Assembly (NCBI RefSeq): GCF_036320965.1
Contig: NC_092224.1
Coordinates: 102,482,992 to 102,546,991 of the forward strand
Length of the DNA stretch: 64,000 bases
Origin: Panulirus ornatus
Taxonomy: Eukaryota; Arthropoda; Malacostraca; Decapoda; Palinuridae
Direction: 5' to 3'
Part shown: piece by piece, positions 23,040-36,809 of the stretch
Position numbering within the stretch: the stretch's first letter is position 1
Layout of the letters: each line of letters opens with the position of its first letter
Translations under genes and position numbers: made by a program
The notes under the pieces: model-generated
The model's input: the letters and a program-made list of their open reading frames with translations, nothing else
What the model was told of the DNA's origin: nothing
Databases searched by the model: none

Positions 23040-24740
23040 TTTAACTATTACCATACTGGAATTAAAGGATGATTTGAATCTTGTGCATTCAGCGAGGTGG
23101 ATGCTGCTGCCATTCTTTCAGAAATTATAGGTTTCGGGGATAAAAGAGCACCACGCAAGTAGTTTTCTAGGATTCGTTAGATTACGCTGTTTTGTGTCCA
23201 GTACAATGAGAGTTGAAAAGCCAACTTGGCAGAGATAAATAGAAGAGAAAATCCTGAAACGAAGTGCTCCCTCGCCAAGTTTTGGGTAGACTGTGAGTTA
23301 TTTGACCCAGAGCTCTTCCATACTCATGGTTTCAAACTTATCATTTGCACCAGCGTCGCGCATAAATTCGATGGCTGCTTCTTGCACAGGATTCGTTAAC
23401 TACCCCACATCAATGTTAAATGGATACCACGCCAATTTCCAACACAAGGATATGGAAAATGGCGCATAGATTCCTCGGCAACGGAATCCAGACGAGATAG
23501 ATTTTTTTCTTTGTGTCCAGACCTTACTGATCATGATCTTTCCTGTCAGAATGGAGTTCCTTGAGATGAGACTATGAAAATGTTCTGCCGTTTCCAAAAC
23601 CGAGTTTTCTCCTCCTTGAGACCTCTGATGACATCATAATGCACAATGATTGCCTTTCTTGTAATTGTAAATTAAGTTTGTTGATAGTCTCGGAAATATG
23701 CACAAGGTACGCTAGTGAAAACTAAATCTTTTCGCTTGTAAATGCGTCATACAGATCTTGTTTCTGGCTTTATTGGGAAGAGTTGCTCTTCATATTTGCT
23801 ACGTTCATAGAGCCGACTCGACACGATTCCTTTTCAAGGCCAGCGGGATTCCATGTGTAAGCAGGAGAATTTTATGATCAGCAACTAAATCTGTGCAGAG
23901 AGCTGCAAAGAGGCCAGAATATAAAGATATTCACAAAATAATCAACTTCTATTAACCAATTCAATGAATTGCGTAGGTCATCTTGAAAGATGAATTACAT
24001 GTTTTCTTAAAGGGTTTTACCAGCAAGTGCTCATCTGTGGATGAGGCAAGAGTCCCAGTTATGGCTCCATTCTTTTCTTTGACCAATTCTATGAATCCCC
24101 AACGAGAGACAAGCATTGTTAGGGCACAGTCATTGGACACTCCGACATACGTTTCCCATGGAAGATAATTTTCTTGGGGAACTTTCAAAGATACTAGAAG
24201 CTTTTCACGTGGTCTCCAGTGCTTTCCAGAGAAAGATTCTTTCACAACTCCTTCATCCTCTAATGTAGGATAAACAAGCAGTTGAAAGCTTTGGTCAGCA
24301 TCAGTGGTTTTGTTGTACTGTTCCAAAGCGCTGGGATTCTCATTTGTATAATTTGTACTTTGTCATCTAGAAGTTCATCAACTCGACACTTCATTGTTAC
24401 CAGAAAGTGACATCTTGGATAACTTTTTGTGGATCTGCGCCAAGCACAATATTTGTAGGTCTCGAGCATGATTTCATTAATCTCTTCAATAGTGAGCCGC
24501 CTTTGCTTTGGCAATAAGCAGTGACAACTCGTAAGATGCTTCCACCACTTTGAACGATTCCTGGTGAAAAGCTCCCGTGGTGTCCACAGTCATGTTTCAA
24601 TTCTGTCTGGCTCCAAAGAACTTCTTTAGCTGGCCTTTGGTTGCTTTGTGGTTTGAATTTCGCGGTAATGACTTTAATATTGTTGTCAGGAATATGTGTG
24701 AGGAATTGATAACCAATGCTCGAGACAACCTGGGCTAGTT
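23040..24740 (-). pseudogene. Broken hAT transposase, copy 1 (unit 1)
   Basis: Minus-strand fragments follow the layout of hAT transposases of the ZBED5/SCAND3-like type, which cut and paste DNA transposons. In order: a basic N-terminal stretch (about 24700-24600), the segment before the catalytic core (24600-24397), a core piece with 'SFQLLVYPTLEDEG' and 'YVGVSNDCALTML' (24326-23961), a 'LCTDLVADHKILLL' piece (about 23910), a 'NKLNLQLQ' helix (about 23660), and the C-terminal dimerisation region with 'YLCQVGFSTL' (about 23220). The frame is interrupted repeatedly and the second residue of the usual DG pair is replaced (NDC). No intact ORF remains. Family assignment is from recognised motifs. 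Confidence 0.75.
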
Positions 24741-26224
24741 AAAGGGATTTTTAAGTAGGAGAAATTTGACATCGGTAAACGTAATAGTTGGGAATAAGTG
24801 GTCTTCTGTGAGGAAGGATAAGTGTATGACTTGACTGGGTCAAAGTGGCTGGGTCTACTTTGTATGTGCTGTGCAACTATCTGAGTGTAGGGGATGTGGT
24901 TGATAAATACCCTTCCAATGTTTCTAAAAGATGTTGAGTGTGTTGAGGGTTTTGATGTTAAGTGCTATTTTTTAGCCTGTTGACGTCTGTTTTGGGTGTA
25001 CTTTTGAATTAATGGATTTGCTTCTAAAAGTCTTGAGATTGTGTTTTTTTCTCTGCTGTGGTGATTACTGAATTCTTAGGCTCTGTCTAAGGCTGTTCAT
25101 TATGTGGTTGCTCTGAGGTTGTTCATTATGTGGCTGCTTAGGGTAGTGAGATCCCAGTGTGTTAGGCCTAATCTGTGTCAGTTTTGGTCAAATCATCGAC
25201 GGTAGCACCAGAGAAGACTTGGTTTTGGTAGCAGGGAAGGAGTAGTATCTTGGGGAGAGTGTGATTTGGAGACTGTTGACAGCTGCATATGATTTGCTGA
25301 TGTATGTGCCCTATCTCTGTGTCTGTGAATGTGACGGATTGATAATGGCAATTTTTCGCGTATGTGTGATTAGTGAGTTTCTGAAAGTGTCCCAATGGGA
25401 CTTCTTGTAATGATAATGAGGTTATTAGATGAGAGTTGAAGGTAGAAGGGAATGTAATCGGAACCCCATAGAGACCTGGGAGATAGAAATTGAAGGTAAT
25501 TGCTGCCCCTCTGCTGAAGATAATGTCTGGTCTGCTTTTACATGTTCAAGGAGAGTAGCGGTCAGGCGGTGGTTATTGTAGTAGCCGAACACGTTGGATT
25601 GCAATATTTTAGGTATTTTATTTTTGGAAAAAAATCAAATGATTTAAGTTTGCCTAGATAACCCAATTTCATTCGATTGTGATTATTTTTGACGAGTTGT
25701 CTGGTCATGGGTCGAGGACGGTCTGGGGTTTGACGGGGAAGTGTCTTCGTCGAGGTATTGAATTTCAATGTTGGAAAGTGTATTGATGGAGAAGTTATCG
25801 GATGAGTTAACGGTCTGATTCTGGAGGTCCTCCAGAAAGACCAGGTTCAGTGTGGGGGAGGAAGGAGGAGAGGAATTGATAAGTGGGGACCTGGAGTAAG
25901 TGATGGTCTGGGAGGTGATGGGAGTCGTGGTAAAGAATGTAGAATTTTAGGGAAATTGAGGAAAGCTTTGTAGTAGTACTGGTGGTGGCCTGGGACGTTG
26001 GATTTGATAGAGCTTAGGGAAGCGGGGATGTCAGGATGATTGGTAAGATTTTTAGTGGGGAGTGAGTGGTTGTTGGGAAGGGAAGCAACAAGTTCAGGAG
26101 TCTTTAAAGTTGGTAGGTTGTTGTGTGTTGAAAGTAAAAAAAAAACAAAAAAAAAAACTAAAATCGTAACCTCTTTGCTCAGGAAAATGGATTTTAAAAA
26201 ACCTACATGCATTTTTGTTTGAAG
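24741..26224. other. Sequence between the two hAT relics, unit 1
   Basis: The left part (24741-24960) is similar to 27460-27670, so the repeat that duplicated the hAT relics extends past the coding part. The middle holds minus-strand fragments such as 25168-25395 and 25562-25768 that I do not recognise. A-rich runs lie at about 26138-26160. Confidence 0.5.
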
Positions 26225-27440
26225 CGTGAGGAAGTCATTGAAATTTGTTTGGAGTTTCTTGAGACTATGAAAAGGTCCAGATGTTTCCGAAACAGTTTTC
26301 TCCTTGAAACTTTTGATTGCGTAATACGCTATGATAATTGCGTTTCTAACTTGTAGCTGTAGATTGAGGTTGTTGATACCCAGAAATGTGCACAAGGTAC
26401 GCTCGTGAAAACTAAAACTTTTCTCCTTTAAATGCGTCTTACAGTTCTACTTGTTTAAGGCTTTATTGAAAAGAATTTCTCTCTCTCTTGCGTTCATAGA
26501 GCCGACCCTGCATATATCATTTTGAAGGTCAGATGACATCCATGTGGAAACGGGAGAGCTTTGTGATGAGGTCCAACATCTGTGCAGAGATGCAAAGAAT
26601 ATAAAGAGCTCTTTACAAAATAAACAACTTTTATTGCCAAATTCAGCAAATTGTGTAGGTCATTAGGAAGTTGAATTACTTATGTTTTCTGTAGAGTTTT
26701 GGCAGCAAGTGCTCCTCTGTGGATGATGCAAGAGTCCCAGTTACGGATCCATTCATTTCTTTGAACAATTCTATGAATCCGAGCGAGACATAAGCATCGT
26801 TAGTGCACAGTCATTGGAGACTCCGACAATAGTTTCCCATGAAATGTAATTCTCATGAAAAAAAGACTTTCATTGATACCGGAAGCTTTTCATGTGGTCT
26901 CCAGTGCTTTCGAGAAAATCATTTCGTATTTAGCAACTCCATCCTCTAATCGAGGTTAAACAAGCAGTTGAAAGCTTTGATAAGCATCAGTGGTTTCATC
27001 GTACTGTGTTCCAAAACAGTGGGATTATCTGTATCATGATTCGTTTTGTAATGTCTAAAAGTTCATCAACGCAACGCTTCAATGTGTTACCAAAAAGTGA
27101 AATCTTGGGTAACTTTTTGTGTCTCTGCGCCGCTAAGCACAATATTTGCATGACTCTACAAGAATGATTTCAAGTCTTCAATAAAGTGAACCTTCTTTGC
27201 TTTGGCAATAAGCATTGACAACTCATCAGATGGTTCCACCACTTTGAACGACTCCCGTTGAATAGCTCCTGTGATGTCCAACGTCATATGTTTGAACTCT
27301 TTCATTAAAATGTCTGGCTGCGAAGAACTTTTTTACCTTAAGTCTGGGTGCGACAAACTTCTTTAGCTTGCCTTTAGTTGTCTTGTGGTTTGAAGAGCGC
27401 GGTAATACATTTAATAGTGTTATCAGGAATGTCAGGAATT
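26225..27440 (-). pseudogene. Broken hAT transposase, copy 2 (unit 1)
   Basis: A second, more decayed copy of the hAT relic at 23040-24740, on the same strand and with the same order of segments. It shows matching 'gtgctcctctgtggatgatg' and 'gttgaaagctttgat' stretches and the NNLNLQLQ helix (about 26360). The C-terminal dimerisation region was not found, so it is shorter. Frames are broken throughout. Confidence 0.7.
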
Positions 27441-27967
27441 GAAAACTAATGTCCGAGGTACCTGGGGCAACTTAAAGGGATTTTAGGAGAAATTTGACAC
27501 CGTTGAACGTAATAGTTACCGGTAAGTGTATGATTTGATGTGGGTAAAAGTGACTGGGACTACTTTGTAATTACCGTGCAACGATTTGAGTGTTCTTATA
27601 AGGTAAGGGATTTGGCGATACGGTTGCAAAATACACGCCCAGTGTCTCTGATAGAACTTGACAATAACTAGGTTTTGATGTCATGTGCTATGTTTGGGAT
27701 ATGTTACTATATATGTTTCGACTTTTGCATTTACTTACGTTTTATTTATATGCCATCGACTTTTACATATACATATGTTTTATATACGTCATCGACTTGT
27801 ACATTTACTTACGTTCTACTTATATGCCATCGACTGGTTAGGTTACGTAAGGCTTGAAATGATAATCATAGAAAATGGTGAAAATTAGTCCTTGTAGAAA
27901 ATGGTAAACATTTTAGGGGTAACAGATACATGTTATGAATTTTTTAGGGTTTAAAAAGTTGGGATAC

Positions 27968-28085
<118 letters not shown>

Positions 28086-28335
28086 ACTTTTACATTTATT
28101 TGTTTGATTTATTTGCCATCGACTTGTACATTTACTTACGTTTTATCTATAAACAATCGTCTTGTTAATTTACTTAGGTTTTTTTTATATGCCATCGAAT
28201 TATACATTCACTTACGTTTTATTTTTATACCATCGTCTTGTACATTTACTTATGTTTCATTTATTTGCCATCGACAGGTTAGGATATGTTAGGCTTGAAA
28301 TAATAATCACATAAAATGATAGAAATTATTCATTG

Positions 28336-28363
28336 TTACACCTAAAAAGTTTACCATTTTCTA
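28336..28363 (-). other. 28-bp inverted segment inside a satellite module
   Basis: In most modules the segment after 'cattg' starts 'tagaaaatggtaaa' and ends 'ggggtaa'. Here, and at about 29919 and 30258, the same 28 bp sit in reverse complement between the same flanks. The matching modules of unit 2 (about 42198, 43789 and 44129) show the same orientation as their unit 1 counterparts. Confidence 0.8.
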
Positions 28364-28898
28364 CAAACACGTTATGAATTATCTAGTGTTTAAGAAGTTG
28401 GAATACGTTACTCTATACATATGTCTTGTACATACGTTTTATTTACATGCCATCGACAGGTTAGGTTACGTTATGTTTGAATTGATAATCACAGAAAATG
28501 GTAGAAAATAGTAATTGTTGAAAATGCTAAAATTTTTAGTGGTAAGAAACATGTGAATTTTTTAGGGTTTAAGAAGTTGGGATACGCTACTCTATATATA
28601 TATATATACTTGTACATTCACTTTCGTTTTTATAAGCCATCGACTTGTAAATTTCCATAAGTTTTATTTATATGCCATCGAATTATACATTCACTTACGT
28701 TTTATTTTTATACCAGCGACTCGTACATTTACTTACATTTTATTCATGTGCGATCGATAGTCTAGGTGACGTTGGGCTTGAAATCATAATCAAAGATAAT
28801 GGTAAGTTATTCAGTGTATACAATGGTAAAGTTTTAAGGGTTAAGAAACACATGTTAGGAATTTTTTAGTGTTTAAGAAGTTTGGATACGTTACTCTA

Positions 28899-28904
28899 TA
28901 TATA

Positions 28905-28976
<72 letters not shown>
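28899..28976. repeat. (TA)n microsatellite, unit 1
   Basis: A long TA run broken once by TTTA. The equivalent place in unit 2 (42753-42849) has TC units followed by TA units. Confidence 0.95.
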
Positions 28977-28978
<2 letters not shown>

Positions 28979-30896
28979 CTTTTACATTTACTTACCTTTT
29001 ATTAACATACCGTCGACATGTACATTTACTTAAAATCTATTTATAAGCCATCGACCTGTACATTTACTTACGATTTATTTATATGACAACGAATTGTGAT
29101 TTTACTTACATTTTATTTATATGTCATCGACAGGTTAGGTTACGTTAGGCTTGAAATGATAATCACAGAAAATGGTAAAAATTAGTCATTGTAGAAAATG
29201 GTAAAATTTTTAGGGGTAAGAAACAAATGTTAGGAATTCTTTAGGGTTTAAGAAGTTGGGATACGTTACTCTACATGCATTGCCTTGTACATTTACTTAC
29301 GTTTTATTTATATGCCATCGACTCGGACATTTACTTACATTTTATATATAAGCCATTGACTTGTATAACTAGATGGCATATAAATAAACAGTAAGTAAAT
29401 GTACATTTTCTTACGTTTTGTTTATATGCCAGCGACTCGTACATATACTTACGTTTTATTTATATGCCATCGATTTGTACATTTACTTTCGTTTTATTTG
29501 TATGCCATCGACTTGTATATTTACGTACGTTTCATTTATATGCCAGCGACTCGACATTTACTTACGTTTTATTCATATGACATCGACTTGTACATTTACT
29601 TTCGTTTTATTTATATGCCATCGACATGTACATTGACTTACTATTTATTTATAAGCTATCGTCTTCTACATTTACTTACGTTATATTTATATGCCATCAA
29701 CTTATACATGTACTTAAGGTTTATTTATATGCCATCGACTTGTATATTAACTTGCTTTCTATTTATAAGCCATCGACTTGTACGAGTCGCTGGCATATAA
29801 ATAAAACGTAAGAAAATGTACATTTACTTACGTTTACTTTACGTGCCATTGACGGGTTAGGTTACGTTAATCTTGAAATGATAATCACAGAAAATGGTAA
29901 AAATTAGTCATTGTTACGCCAAAAAAAGTTTACCATTTTCTACAAACACGTTATGAATTTTTGGGTGTTTTAAGAAATTGGAATACGTTACTCTATATAT
30001 ATCGACTTGTACATTTACTTTCGTTTTATTTATATACCATTCACTTGTACATTGTTTACGTTTGACTTATAAGCGATCGACTTGTACATTTATTTACGTT
30101 TTATTTATATGTCATTAGATTATATATTTACTTACGTTTCATTTTTATGCCAGCGACTCGTATATTTACTTACATTTTATTTATATGCCAACCACATTTT
30201 AGGTTACGTTAAGCTTGAAATGATAATGATAGAAAATGGTAAAAATTGGTCTTTGTTACCCCTAAAAATTTTACCATTTTCTACAAACACATATTGGATT
30301 TTTTAGGTGTAAGAGTTGGGATACGTTACTCTGCATATATCGACTTTTACAATTACATATCTTTTATATATATGCCATCGACCTGTATATATACTTACGT
30401 TTTATTTATATGCAATCGACTTACACAATTAATTACGTTTTATTTATTTGCCAGCGACTCGAACATTACGTTTTGTTTATATGTCATCGACTTGTACATT
30501 TATTTACGTTTTATTTATATGCCATCGACAGGTTAGGTTACGTTAGGCTTGACATGATAATCACAGAAAATGGTAAAAATTAGTCATTGCAGAAAATGGG
30601 GAACTTGTTAGGGATAAGAAACACGTTATGAATTTTTTAGGGTTTAAGGTGTTGGGATACGTTACTCTATATATATCGACTTGTACAATTACTTATGTTT
30701 TATATGTATGCCATCGACTTGTACATATACTTACGTTTTATATATATGCCATCGACTTATACATTTACTTACGTTTCATTTATATGCCAGCAAATCGTAC
30801 ATTTGCCTTTTATTTATTACCCATCAACTTGTGCAAGTCGATGACATAAAGATAAAACGTAAGTGAATGTACAAGTCGATAACATACATAAAACGT

Positions 30897-30933
30897 AAGT
30901 AAATGTACATGCCATCGACTTGTACATTTACTT
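30897..30933. other. Perfect hairpin at the end of the satellite
   Basis: The 13-bp stem 'aagtaaatgtaca' pairs with 30921-30933 around an 11-nt loop. It forms where inverted and direct satellite monomers meet. The same hairpin recurs in unit 2 near 44750-44787. Confidence 0.85.
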
Positions 30934-30935
30934 GT

Positions 30936-33200
30936 CGATCGATAATGGTTCACTGATGTTCACCACCATCACCGTGTGTGAGGAAGGGATGGTCGGCCGC
31001 GCGTCATCGAAAGCGAGAGTGAGGAGGAGGAGGAGGTGGCTGGCTTGCTGGCTCGGTTTGTGTGTGGGATGCGCCTGGGGCGGTTGGGTTATGTTAGGCA
31101 CGAAAACCATAAGAGTCTTGTCATGCTTGTACGAATGCCTGTGGAGTTCCTTGGTCGTAGGGGCTTGGTTCTCCTTTTTGTTGTTGGTTTGTTAGGTCTC
31201 CCTGTACCGTCGTCTAAGTTTCTGCCTCGGCAAGTACATGCATCCTGTCGTTCGGCCATGCGCGTGCGAATCGTAGTATTAGTGTTCGACCCCAATGCCG
31301 CCGCCGCAGCAACAACATCAGCGGCAGCTGCATTAGTAGTATCCTTCTTCAATTCCATTAGACCCAGTCTAATGATATCCTTGGTCTGTCTTTTCGAAGA
31401 CATTCTTATATGGAACCGTCACGGCCCCCGCTGCGGCACGGGGGAGACGACGCCTTGCCGTTTATGGCTTTTTCCTATTGTGAGTGTTGCCTACCTTCCC
31501 CCGACGCTTCAATGCAGCACATTTCCTGAGAATTCCACAAGATGGGATTTTCTCCGTGTTTTAAAAAGGTGCGGGATGTTGTGGTGGCACCCGCTCCAGC
31601 CAATTGTTATGATGATGATTAGACGGTGATGATTAGACCAGAGCTTCTGCCTCGGCAAGTACATGCATTATGTCGCTTGACCGTACGCGTGCGAATCGTA
31701 GGTCTTAGTGTTGTACACCAATGCCCCAGCAGCAGCAAAGGGAGGAAATTGGGTAAAGTTGAGAGCTACAGTTGCTACTTTATCCCATCCCAAATACGGA
31801 TCAACCAAAACCTGATGTGCTGTACCGAACCGTTTGCATACGACTTGCGTATCAGCCTGGGTGCCGTGAGTGGCAGAGCAGTCTCCTCACTGCGATCCAC
31901 TAAGGTTTAACCCGGAAAAAGGTTAGGGGATTTGTCACGCCAATCGATGGCAAGAGCCCCTGCATAGTAGACATATGGATTAAGATGAGTTGTGTATTTC
32001 GCCACCGTAACTGGAACTCCCTCTCGCCCTCGCTTTCAATGCCGGCGTAGGAGGAGGCTGGCTGGGTGTGTGTGGTACGGAATGTGAGAGCGCGCGGGCG
32101 GTGGGGGAGTGGGAGGCTCTTGGGTGGGGTTGGGGGGGGGTTGCCGCCCTCCTCCTCCTCCGCCGCCACCGGCCTGCTCCCTCGCTCACGTACGACAATG
32201 TTATTAAAACAACCGCCAATCTAGTGAGTGATGTCAGATTCCACGGATGCAATGTGGGACGATCGACAATGGTTCACTGATGTTCAACACCACCACCAAC
32301 GTGTGTAAGGAAGGAAGGTGGGTCGGCCGAGCGTCATCGAAAGCGAGAGTGAGGAGGTGGCATGCTGGCTGGTTGGCTCGGTGTGTGTGGTATGCGCCCG
32401 TACATTTACTTACGTTTCATTTATATGCCATCGACATGTGTATTTCGCCACCGTAAGTAATCGTACAAGTCAGTAGCATTGTACGTATGTAAATGTACAA
32501 CTAACCTAACGTAAGTGTACCCCCTACGCCGGCATTGAGAGTGAGGAGGGGGTGGCTGGCTGGGTGTGTGTGGTATGGAATGCGAGACCGCGCGGGATGT
32601 GGATGTTGGGGTGTGTTGTGGCGGTCCTCCTCCTCCTCCGCCCCCGCCACCTCCCGCTCTCTCGCTCGCGTACGAATACGTTACTAAAACAACCGCGAAT
32701 CTAGTGAGTGATGTCAAACTCCACGGATGCAATGTGGGGTCGATCGATAATGGGCCACTGATGTTCACCACCTCCACCGTGGGTGAGGAAGGGAGGGAGG
32801 TGGGTCGGCCGCGAGTCATCGAAAGCGAGAGTGAGGAGGTGGCATGGTGGCTGGTTGGCTTGGTGTGTGTGTGGTATGCGCTCGAACATTTACTTACGTT
32901 TTATTTATATGCCATCGACATGTGTATTTCGCCACCGTAAGTAATCGTACAAGTCAATAGCATTGTACGTAAGTAAATGTACAACTAACCTAACGTAAGT
33001 GGGCCCCCTACGCCGGCATTGAGAGTGAGGAGGGGGTGGCTGGCTGGGTGTGTGTGGTATGGAATGCGAGACCGCGCGGGATGTATAGGTTGGAGGGGGG
33101 GTTGCTGTCCTCCTCCGCCCCCGCCACCTCCCGCTCTCTCGCTTGCGTACGAATACGTTACTAAAACAACCGCCAATCTAGTGAGTGATTTCAAACTCCT
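30936..33200 (+). repeat. Composite repeat, copy 2 (unit 1)
   Basis: A GC-rich block ('cgatcgataatggttcactg') is followed by TTAGG-like words and module A (about 31100-31985), then GC-rich blocks. Single 38-bp satellite monomers sit between blocks at about 32400-32435 and 32884-32920, each followed by 'gtgtatttcgccaccgtaag'. Open frames on both strands come from base bias. The unit 1/unit 2 breakpoint falls in the last block. Confidence 0.8.
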
Positions 33201-36200
33201 TTATTGTAAGGTCTTGGTATTGGTTCATCCTCCGTATCGAAGCACCAGTTAACACGCGGTGGGCGGGCTTGTTCAGGCGTCATCAGTATTGTACTGATGG
33301 AAGATTTTATTCACCTGAGTCCTGGAGAACTCGTTTGTTAATTGTGCTCTTTAGTTTATCTCATTTATGAATAAAAAGTTTTACTACTACCGTGTAATCG
33401 TACCTTGACGATAAGAGGTAGTTAGAGCAGTCGTTGTCGCCCAGCAAATGTAAACAAAGCATTGTGGCCGATGATTGGTGCAGCTAAGTCTCTCACCCAT
33501 AATGCCACCACCGCTGCCGGTACTCCAGATAGAAGTTTGTGGAACCTCTTTTACCATAGGGTTAACGTCAGCTGGACAAGCGAGTCGCGGTGTGTGTTGA
33601 TATCTGTGTTTGTCGTGAAGTATATTCAAACTGGGCTGCTGTGGGAAACACCTGATCGTGTGGAAGTGTGCAGAGAATATGTACTGACAACAGCTTAAGT
33701 GAGAGTATTGTTTGTGCTGTTATTACATCTGCCAGTACCAGGACTCGTGTTCGTTCCAGGATGTAGCAGGTCAGTGATGTATGGACACGTTGGGCTCGAA
33801 CTATCTACGTAAATTTGATGTACACTGTGGTAAATATTTAGATATGAGTTTATATGGTGTGAGGAATATTACTATAATTATCGTTCATACGTGCCACACG
33901 GAGTTTGACGAATATGTTACGATTTCTAAGCAAGAATTGTTTACGTTCGGTCGTATAATGGAATGTTACCCGTGTCTTTGCCTTGTACCACCACATCCAA
34001 AAGGTATTTAAGAGTTATATGTGTATGGGATTATCTAGTTTCATAATTTTGAAGATGCCTATTTCAGCAAGTAGGTTAACATTAACGCCATTATTATAAC
34101 TAAGTTTCCTTATAAAGTTTCACAGGTTTTTCTTGAACCTTTACAATACAAATAACCAAGAAATTGTATATTTTTCTTGATTCTGATATATTTTTCTCTC
34201 ATTTTTCAGGTATGTTTTGTGTACAATATCTTCGTGTGAGGGTCGTCCGTAATACTCGAACATTTCTGTTGTTTCATCATGCTAGAATTTCGCCCACGTC
34301 CAGGTGAGATCCTTGATGTATTCTGGGAAACGTTTATTTTTTTCCGCTTATCTATGGTGTTTTTATTTGATTGTATTTTTACTTGATTTTAGTCTTTCGG
34401 TGTTGATTTCCTCCACTAGTCTTTCTGTAGCTGGTTGTTTGGTCATTTGGGTATTTACGCAAATTTTTTTTCTAAAAAATTTCTGATCGATCCAGACTTG
34501 CTGCATTCAGATCTGGCTTTCAAAGTCATGTAGGACGTCATTATTTTACGCAGTGCATAAGTTGACTGGAAACGTTACCATTTTCTAATATATAGATTTA
34601 TGTAACGACCAAAGAAAAATAATGCAGTTATCCATAAACGCATATTCATGGTTATTCACAGATAATGTAACCTAACAACGTGCGGTGCCGACTATATATC
34701 GTGGTCTCCCATCTTCACACCAAAATACAATTAGTAGAAGATTTTCACTAGGTGTGATATTTGTCTTGTTTGTGATTTAGGCGTAAAAACTCCATTCGCA
34801 CAGCAGAAATTGTCCTGTCCATTGATGTAAGATCTTGCTTGGAAGCCATTTTCGTTCTGAAAGTGAAAGTTTTGCTGTTCCATTACCTCCTCGCTGCCAC
34901 AACACTCGGTGAGTGCATGAGGGAAGCGCCACAGGGCTGCTTCAGTTGTCATAAAGCGCAGGACGTATTAAGTATTTGAGTCGCGTTGTTTCTTTATTTT
35001 TCATTTTTGATGTCTGTTAAAATTGTATGTAGGAACTTCGTTTATGCTATTTTTTAACTATTATTGTCATCGTTATTTCTGGGAGAAACAACGCAGTATT
35101 ATAATCCGGAGCAGTTAGTCTTGTTTAAATACGGAAATGACGTAAAAAAAAGTGTACAAGACTTTTGAGTTCCACACAGTGGGTGGGGTGTTTGGGCTTT
35201 AGAGAGAGGGAAATACTGGATTACAAATATATAAACTGACACACCACCGTCCTACCTTAACCTAACGTAACTCGAAACTTAATCAATCCCAGCCTAACTT
35301 CACCGTAACTTTACGAAGTCTAACGACCCATAACAAGACCAAACACAATTTAGTCTTAACGTTACGAAGCCTAACGTTCTTTAACTTAGCAAGCGTTACC
35401 TAAAGATTACCGCTAGTAAGAAAATTAGCGATTATGAAACCTAACCAAACCTATTGTAACAATTTCCTACCTATAACGAAGGAACCACTAAGAAACTTAC
35501 CTTATTGTGAATGATGCAACGTGGAGGAGGAATTGATTGAATCGGTAACTCGTCCTGAAAATCTGATACAAAGACTGCCAGATATCGGACTGCGGGTTTT
35601 CCATAGACAGAACATTCGCCCGATTGTTTACATTATAGTACTGTTATTTTCCTTTCTGCCATATTTTTTTCTTATAACTGACCTCGGAAAATTCCTTGTG
35701 ATGGTATATTGTTTATATAGCCGCCATGATATCCAGCTAGATGTAACAGTTTTTACTATTATCTAGTGTTTACATTAATTTTTGTGGTGTCTTGGATGGA
35801 GTTAAAGGTTCATTGTTGTGTAGAATGGAAAGTTGAGGATCTCTCGTTCTCTAAATGACAGAGGACCATACTCTCAAAAGGTTTAGCATAAGATCTCGTA
35901 AAGATGTAGATATGAAGGGTAGTTGGTTGTTTGGGTATTAGGATACTACTAGTCGTCCTAGAGGTAATCTGCCACTTGACTCTTATATAGTGCAAGACGA
36001 GGATTGCGTAGGTGTCGTGTAATGTAGCAGGTGGTACCATCTTCCCGTGGTCAGGGCTACGGCAAGTTCACGTTCTGAATTGGGTAACTCGGATCATAAT
36101 ATTCCTTGTTCATCGTAAATTGAATTAGTGCATTATCTCTGCTCATCCTTAACATATCTGCATTTCAGAAGTTAGATTTACAAAGCAGGACGTAATAGGC

Positions 36201-36809
36201 ATAAGTGTTAGTAAGTTCTGTATTGTTGGTTTGCATGACAGACGACTGACAATCATATTATTTTCTCCTAATGCTCTACCGATAGGCGTTTATGTATTCG
36301 GTCCATTAACAAATAGTGAAGATTTTCAGAGTTCGGTCATCGCTGCCGGGCAGTTGTTACAGTAAATGAACGAAATTTTCGTTGCGGGTTTCCTTGGCGA
36401 TTTTTTTTTTCTTGGATAAGTTTAGTTTTATCGTCTGATACACTTGGATCAGTGTTTCTCAAGCTTTCATGACTCTCGCCTGTTGGCTTTCACGAAATAC
36501 TCGCTCAACCCCCCCCCCCCCATTTCTTTTGAAGAATTTGACATTTTGTGTTGTGTTTTAGTATTGAGGATCAGCTAGTTCGTAGTTTATGTAGCCTTGT
36601 ATCTCGTGAGCATGGATGAAGACAAATTAGATAGAAATAATGTCAAAACATAACATGTATAAAGTGTATAAGTATATATTTTGGCCAACACTTAGGTGAG
36701 CCAAAGCCAAATTACACCCAATATCATAGAAACCAAAAACACGTTAAATCTCGTAAACCCATTAGAACAAAAAAATCATATGCAAACAATGAATTAAAAC
36801 TGTCGAATC
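33201..36809. other. Unit 2 left part, no recognised gene
   Basis: Counterpart of 19419-23039. It lacks about 70 bp present in unit 1 near 21090-21165. No reading frame is preserved between the units in a way that suggests coding. Confidence 0.6.

Noticed and set aside
25168..26395. Minus-strand fragments between the hAT relics as a second LINE
   Set aside because: No endonuclease or reverse transcriptase motif could be recognised, so I left the stretch unassigned.
29399..29800. Tyr/Ile/Phe-rich open frames resembling membrane proteins
   Set aside because: They are translations of the 38-bp satellite in different frames and are not conserved as proteins.
31036..31629. 197-codon frame with an Ala-rich stretch in module A
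   Set aside because: The matching frames in the other two copies break or shift, both strands are open, and the Ala run comes from a GCC/GCA repeat.
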